A stretch of DNA of 64,000 nucleotides from Albifimbria verrucaria (lineage: Eukaryota; Ascomycota; Sordariomycetes; Hypocreales; Stachybotryaceae): NCBI GenBank assembly GCA_020081605.1, contig JAHREC010000060.1:1-64000 (forward strand), given 5' to 3'. How positions within the stretch are numbered: the stretch's first letter is position 1; each line of letters opens with the position of its first letter. The notes beneath the pieces were generated by a model that worked only from the letters and a program-made list of their open reading frames with translations, made no database searches and was not told where the DNA came from. The position numbers were made by a program, and so were the translations under genes. Shown piece by piece: positions 60,131 through 64,000 of this stretch.

Positions 60131-62574
60131 GAGGGCGAGGCGAGATGAACTGGCCGGTAGGGAGCGAACAGGCTAGCAGGGAGCAAACCGCAATAACCAC
60201 CAAGAAGCCGACTTCGGTTCATTGGTTTCTATGAGTCGCTAGCTTCTCATAGAGGACCAATGCTCAAGAGAACAAAAGAACGTACGGGGCGCATTGGTCA
60301 CTCACCAGTACACAAGAATCAACCAGTGCAAATTGGTGTAGGAAGTAGCCTTTGCGTCTTCATCGTCCGTCAATATCGTCCGTCCTGCCGACCGTCCTGT
60401 CGACCGTCCTGTCGACCGTCCTGTCAACCATTCATATCGCACATCCGTATCTCAATGAGAGCACCACAATGGACTGGAGCCACTAGCGAAAGAAAGATAC
60501 AACACTTCTTTCTCAGCGACCTCAACATACATATCAAAACGTTGGGCAAGAAGACAGAGGAAGACTGGGCCGGCCACCGAGGTGCGGCAGCTTGTTCTAT
60601 GACTATCGGAAGGACATCTCAAGTTCATTCCATGATTTCGACTATATACATGATATCAAGGAGTCGCGGCAGGAAGCTGGGTCGAAGGGTTCAGGATCAA
60701 GGACACTGTCATCGATAGTCTGAGAGTCCTGGTACTAACCTACCACTCTTGGTCGGACCAGAAGTTTGATAAAGGTCCTGAGATGTTCCACCACAAAGGA
60801 TGCACGCGTTCAAGCAGAGATGCCGGGGAGTACAAGCTGTCTCATTCATGGACGACGCATGGAACCATCCCTCACCCGTGGCGAGTCTACAAGTGCTTCT
60901 GATGTGTCCTCGAAAATCAAAGTCATTACCCCTGATGGGATGCGTTGGACCCTGGGGCAGTGACCCCAAAGTTGGGCCAAGGCATCTGACCATTCAAAGC
61001 GAAAGATGCGCCACGGATAGGATGGTGACGGCGATGCTTCTCGAGCCCAAGTTCTTCATCCTCAACTGTTTCGATATCTTGATCGCTTGGCGAAGCCGTC
61101 ACTATTCCCTCATCTCCCCTTGTACATACAAGTCATACATACACGCGATCACATGCGCACACGCGCCCGCATTCGCACACACTTTGGGCCTGGCCGGATC
61201 GGGTCGATGTCGTTACGACGGCTTACACATCAGTCGGCCGGAGTTGAGTCGTCGCAATACTCTCTTGGCCAGGCAGACTACCCTGTTCCTCAACCATGAG
61301 AATGTTGTGGGCCGTGGTGGGGGCTGGTTCCTAGCTAGCGTCGAGCTTAGAACACTTGGTTCAACGATCGGTTAAAGCGATCCACCAGTCATCATAAAAA
61401 CTACGGTCTAAACAGTATAAGAGAACTAATCTGTCAACTGGATATCGGAGCATTCACTTGTTTCCTTCAGGCTTCGCCCCAACACGTTGAACGCTGGACA
61501 GGGGCTTCTGCGCTCCGTGTAGCACTGCCCTCCAGTTATCTTTGCTATCTCACCGTCAACCCAAGCTTATCTGCTGCCCTCTGGCGGTGTTGCTTCCGGC
61601 CTTCGTCTTGTCAGCAGAGGCTCCACGCTAGTTGGGACGTGCCTCGAAGTGGGCCCTCGTAGGCGGCAAGATAGTTCGTCCTGGGCAGAAGAGAATGCTT
61701 CCTGAGCAGACTGGCGGTAGCAAAAATGATACAGAGCTTCAAATGAGCAACCAGCTTGATTGAATCCAGTGTGTATAGTGCTAGGGCGATCTGTGAAACA
61801 ACCCTCATCCTAGAAAAGGCTGTCTTTGCATAGCGATGTATGGACTTGCCACATTCACTCGAGGGCATAGCTCACGTTGAGTCGACTATTCACTTGGTCT
61901 GCATTAAGTCTGGTGACTTCTATGCATGTCATGTCATCGGCCTCCTGCGTCTCGTCACCTGCATCTATCCACACAATCCACACAACATACAACACATCTC
62001 AAAGACGCCACGACGACATCCAAGACGTGGATAGCATCAAGTACCGGACTCCAACAAATGAGAGTGGAGGATATCCCGCTGCTGTGTACCTGTTCTGATC
62101 AACCTGTACTACATGCAGCATGGCCGTTGCCAAGGCATCAGATATGTAGCTTTGTAGCATCCAGCTAGAAAGCACTTCGCTGATACGCCAAGCTTCCAAC
62201 GGCTCCCACGGCTATTCTATGCCCGGCAAAACTATCCCTTGAAGACAGCTGATATATACAATGCCGTGCATGACCGGGAGTCTCATATTGACCCATGAAT
62301 GGATCATCGCGATGTAAAAGAAGTCATCAGGTACTCGGAAGGGGCAGAGTGGTCTGAGACCCCGTGTGAGCGCTAAGCCGGCGGGAATACGGTGGGCTGG
62401 ATGCCTGCTGCGCCATGAACGGCATGCCTACTCTGGGGCTCAGCCTTGTCGGTGGGCCTCCCTAGAGACCTTGTTCCATGAGCCTCCTCTGTGAGTCCCA
62501 TCAATGGGCATAGGCATCAACCACTTGGGCTCCACCGTTGCTCAATCCAGCTGTCGTTCCAATACGGTATGTCG
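60131..62574. other. intergenic, no gene seen
   Basis: About 2.4 kb. It contains the 12-bp tandem at 60376-60426. A 152-codon frame (60260-60718) is inflated by that tandem and has no family. The right end is upstream DNA of the gene at 62680. Confidence 0.4.
60376..60426. repeat. 12-bp tandem ACCGTCCTGTCG
   Basis: Three to four near-perfect units, coding Pro-Ser-Cys-Arg in one frame. Confidence 0.9.
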
Positions 62575-62586
62575 CTTATAAAAATC
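62575..62586 (+). promoter_or_regulatory. TATA-like box
   Basis: CTTATAAAAATC lies about 100 bp upstream of the ATG at 62680 and is followed by a C/T-rich leader, a usual fungal core-promoter arrangement. Confidence 0.5.
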
Positions 62587-62679
62587 AATATGACTCTTCA
62601 ATTATCACCCTTCCATTCGTTCTAAAGTTCACAATCTCATTTTATTTACTTGCTCCTGTTTCTGCCCTTCGTGTCCATC

Positions 62680-64000
62680 ATGCTGTCTCTCTCACAACTT
62701 CCATACCAATACAACTCCAAAAACAACTATAACCACTTTCACGGCCGCGAAACCAACAAGACACCTCACGTCTCCTGTGGTTTCGTCGCCTTTCCCGACT
62801 TCGACCAGTTCTCTTCACAGTCTCAACCGATCTCCGTATTGCCCCAAGATTTGGGCAACGACACTATGAAATCTGGTGTCTACGGTGACCTCACCCAGTT
62901 CACCCCAAACCTGAGCCGGTTCAACCACAAGCGCGAGTCCTCTCTCTCTTCTTTGGCGTCCTCCTCAGAGCCAGCGTCTCCCATCAACCACAACACCTCA
63001 AATCTCCATATCGCCATAACTGACTCAAGCAATGACGTGCTCGGCGACATGTACACTCATGAGACTATCGGCCCACATGGAAACTCGTATTCCCAGCTCG
63101 CAAAGTCGATGGGCTCTTACCCAGGCTTCCATAATCTGGACCAGTCAATGCCGGAACTGGCTTACCCGGTTACGATACCTGGTCCAAACAATAAACCGCG
63201 TGCTGATCGAGACCTTCTGCCGGCGCCGGATTTCGCCAACAGTTCAAGTCGTTCACATCCTGCGTCGGTGGCAAGTTCCATTGCTGGTGACTCGCCGGCA
63301 ACCCCCACTGTCGGTGATGCTGAGATGGACAGGCGACGGAAGGGTACGTCTCTTTCTGCAGCTGAGCTACACACCAACGAACCTGACATGCTGACAACTC
63401 TCATAGGATTTGGTGCCATGCCAAAGCTAGACTGCACCATGACCGACGTTTACAGCGACGAGCTGTACAGTCCAAATTCTGCGATTACATCTACGTCGCC
63501 TCCCCAGAATCGCACAAACACCTCGCCTACCAACAGTATATTTTATCAGCGTATTAGCGCTGTGAACAGCCACCATCTGAGTGATGCCCAGTCACCGGCT
63601 TCAGGTGTCTCTCGTACTCTTGGGGAATCTTCATTCCAAACTGGGTCTTCTATGGCACCCTCGCCTAGCCACAATTTCTCTGCTACCCATAATAGCAGCA
63701 TCCCATTCAACTCTGCGCAAAGAGTGCGTGAGCAGAACAAGGTGCAACAGGAAGCCCAACTATATCAGCAGCAGATGGTACTGGCCACAGAGCCAGAGAC
63801 ACCCAGGACTATATCTCCCAAGGATATCATTCTTGAATCTACCGAACTAGAGGGAGGAGAGCCTAGCTTCCCGCTATTTCCCCAGGACTCAACCAACTTT
63901 GAGATGGATCACCAAGCAAGAGCCATGGTACCACCGGTGGACAATCGAATAGCATGCCCACAGCCCATACTTAACAGCCAATATGGTGTGAATCACCAGC
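62680..64000 (+). CDS. N-terminal part of a regulator-like (possible C2H2) protein
   Basis: ATG at 62680 (MLSLSQLPYQYNSKNNYN) opens a frame that stays clean to the window edge. The 420 or so residues are Ser/Pro/Asn/Gln-rich and disordered, with short conserved-looking words: MKSGVYGDLTQFTPNLSR, HPASVASSIAGDSPATP, PKLDCTMTDVYSDELY, ETPRTISPKD. I recall this word order from the N-termini of hypocrealean zinc-finger transcription factors, but the DNA-binding domain would lie beyond the edge, so the class is inference. A GT-AG intron fits at 63344-63406 (63 bp, GTACGT...TCATAG); it is a multiple of three without a stop, so spliced and unspliced forms both read through. No frameshift was found over 1.3 kb, a contrast with most genes in the window. 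Confidence 0.7.
   Translation, partial: MLSLSQLPYQYNSKNNYNHFHGRETNKTPHVSCGFVAFPDFDQFSSQSQPISVLPQDLGNDTMKSGVYGDLTQFTPNLSRFNHKRESSLSSLASSSEPASPINHNTSNLHIAITDSSNDVLGDMYTHETIGPHGNSYSQLAKSMGSYPGFHNLDQSMPELAYPVTIPGPNNKPRADRDLLPAPDFANSSSRSHPASVASSIAGDSPATPTVGDAEMDRRRKGTSLSAAELHTNEPDMLTTLIGFGAMPKLDCTMTDVYSDELYSPNSAITSTSPPQNRTNTSPTNSIFYQRISAVNSHHLSDAQSPASGVSRTLGESSFQTGSSMAPSPSHNFSATHNSSIPFNSAQRVREQNKVQQEAQLYQQQMVLATEPETPRTISPKDIILESTELEGGEPSFPLFPQDSTNFEMDHQARAMVPPVDNRIACPQPILNSQYGVNHQ

Noticed and set aside
1..64000. Biosynthetic or defence gene cluster
   Set aside because: No polyketide, peptide synthetase, terpene, P450, NLR or complete HET gene was recognised; neighbouring genes are functionally unrelated.
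1..64000. CRISPR array, telomere repeat or rDNA
   Set aside because: Tandems present are short adjacent units without spacers, no TTAGGG array occurs, and no rRNA-like sequence was seen.

Overview
The window reads as filamentous ascomycete (Sordariomycete) DNA, probably Hypocreales. Genes are split by 45-120 bp introns with fungal GT-AG signals and branch points of the GCTAAC or GCTGAC type. Promoters are pyrimidine-rich and several products are typical of that group. The assignment rests on gene style and recalled family resemblance, not on a search. No rRNA, tRNA, CRISPR array or prokaryote-like operon was seen, and the window is gene-poor for such a fungus.

Layout from left to right. 2.1-3.7 kb: a broken VCX1-type vacuolar Ca2+/H+ exchanger. 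7.5-9.5 kb (minus): an MFS transporter with a 12-bp coding repeat. 12.2-13.7 kb: an Est1-type DNA/RNA-binding protein. 14.1-17.3 kb (minus): an M16 metalloprotease of the YOL098C type. 17.8-18.2 kb: a partial copy of the MFS gene. 19.7-21.7 kb: a Tcp11/Sok1 protein. 24.9-26.8 kb (minus): an unrecognised two-part protein with a GC-AG intron. 31.9-33.3 kb (minus): a hypothetical acidic protein. 34.1-34.9 kb: a possible C2H2 gene. 36.4-37.4 kb: an orphan. 39.2-40.8 kb (minus): CDK8/SSN3, head-to-head with an intact two-Myb-domain gene at 41.9-43.0 kb. 48.9-50.0 kb: a FUN19/SWIRM fragment abutting a Myb-factor fragment. 50.7-52.2 kb and 56.7-57.7 kb (both minus): hypothetical proteins. 62.7 kb to the right edge: the start of a large regulator-like protein.

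Two properties dominate. First, almost every recognisable gene except those at 41.9 kb and 62.7 kb is broken by single-base frameshifts. About twenty are losses of one base, mostly inside homopolymers, and in-frame stops occur in VCX1, CDK8 and the Myb fragment. This is either homopolymer error in the assembly or a block of decaying gene copies, as might be found on an accessory region; the sequence alone cannot decide. Second, the gene-poor stretches hold six diverged duplicate pairs, two of them joined in a mosaic near 23.0 kb, plus a MITE-like element and many short tandem repeats. The genes do not form a pathway or a biosynthetic cluster. They look like unrelated housekeeping and regulatory genes spread through repeat-rich DNA.
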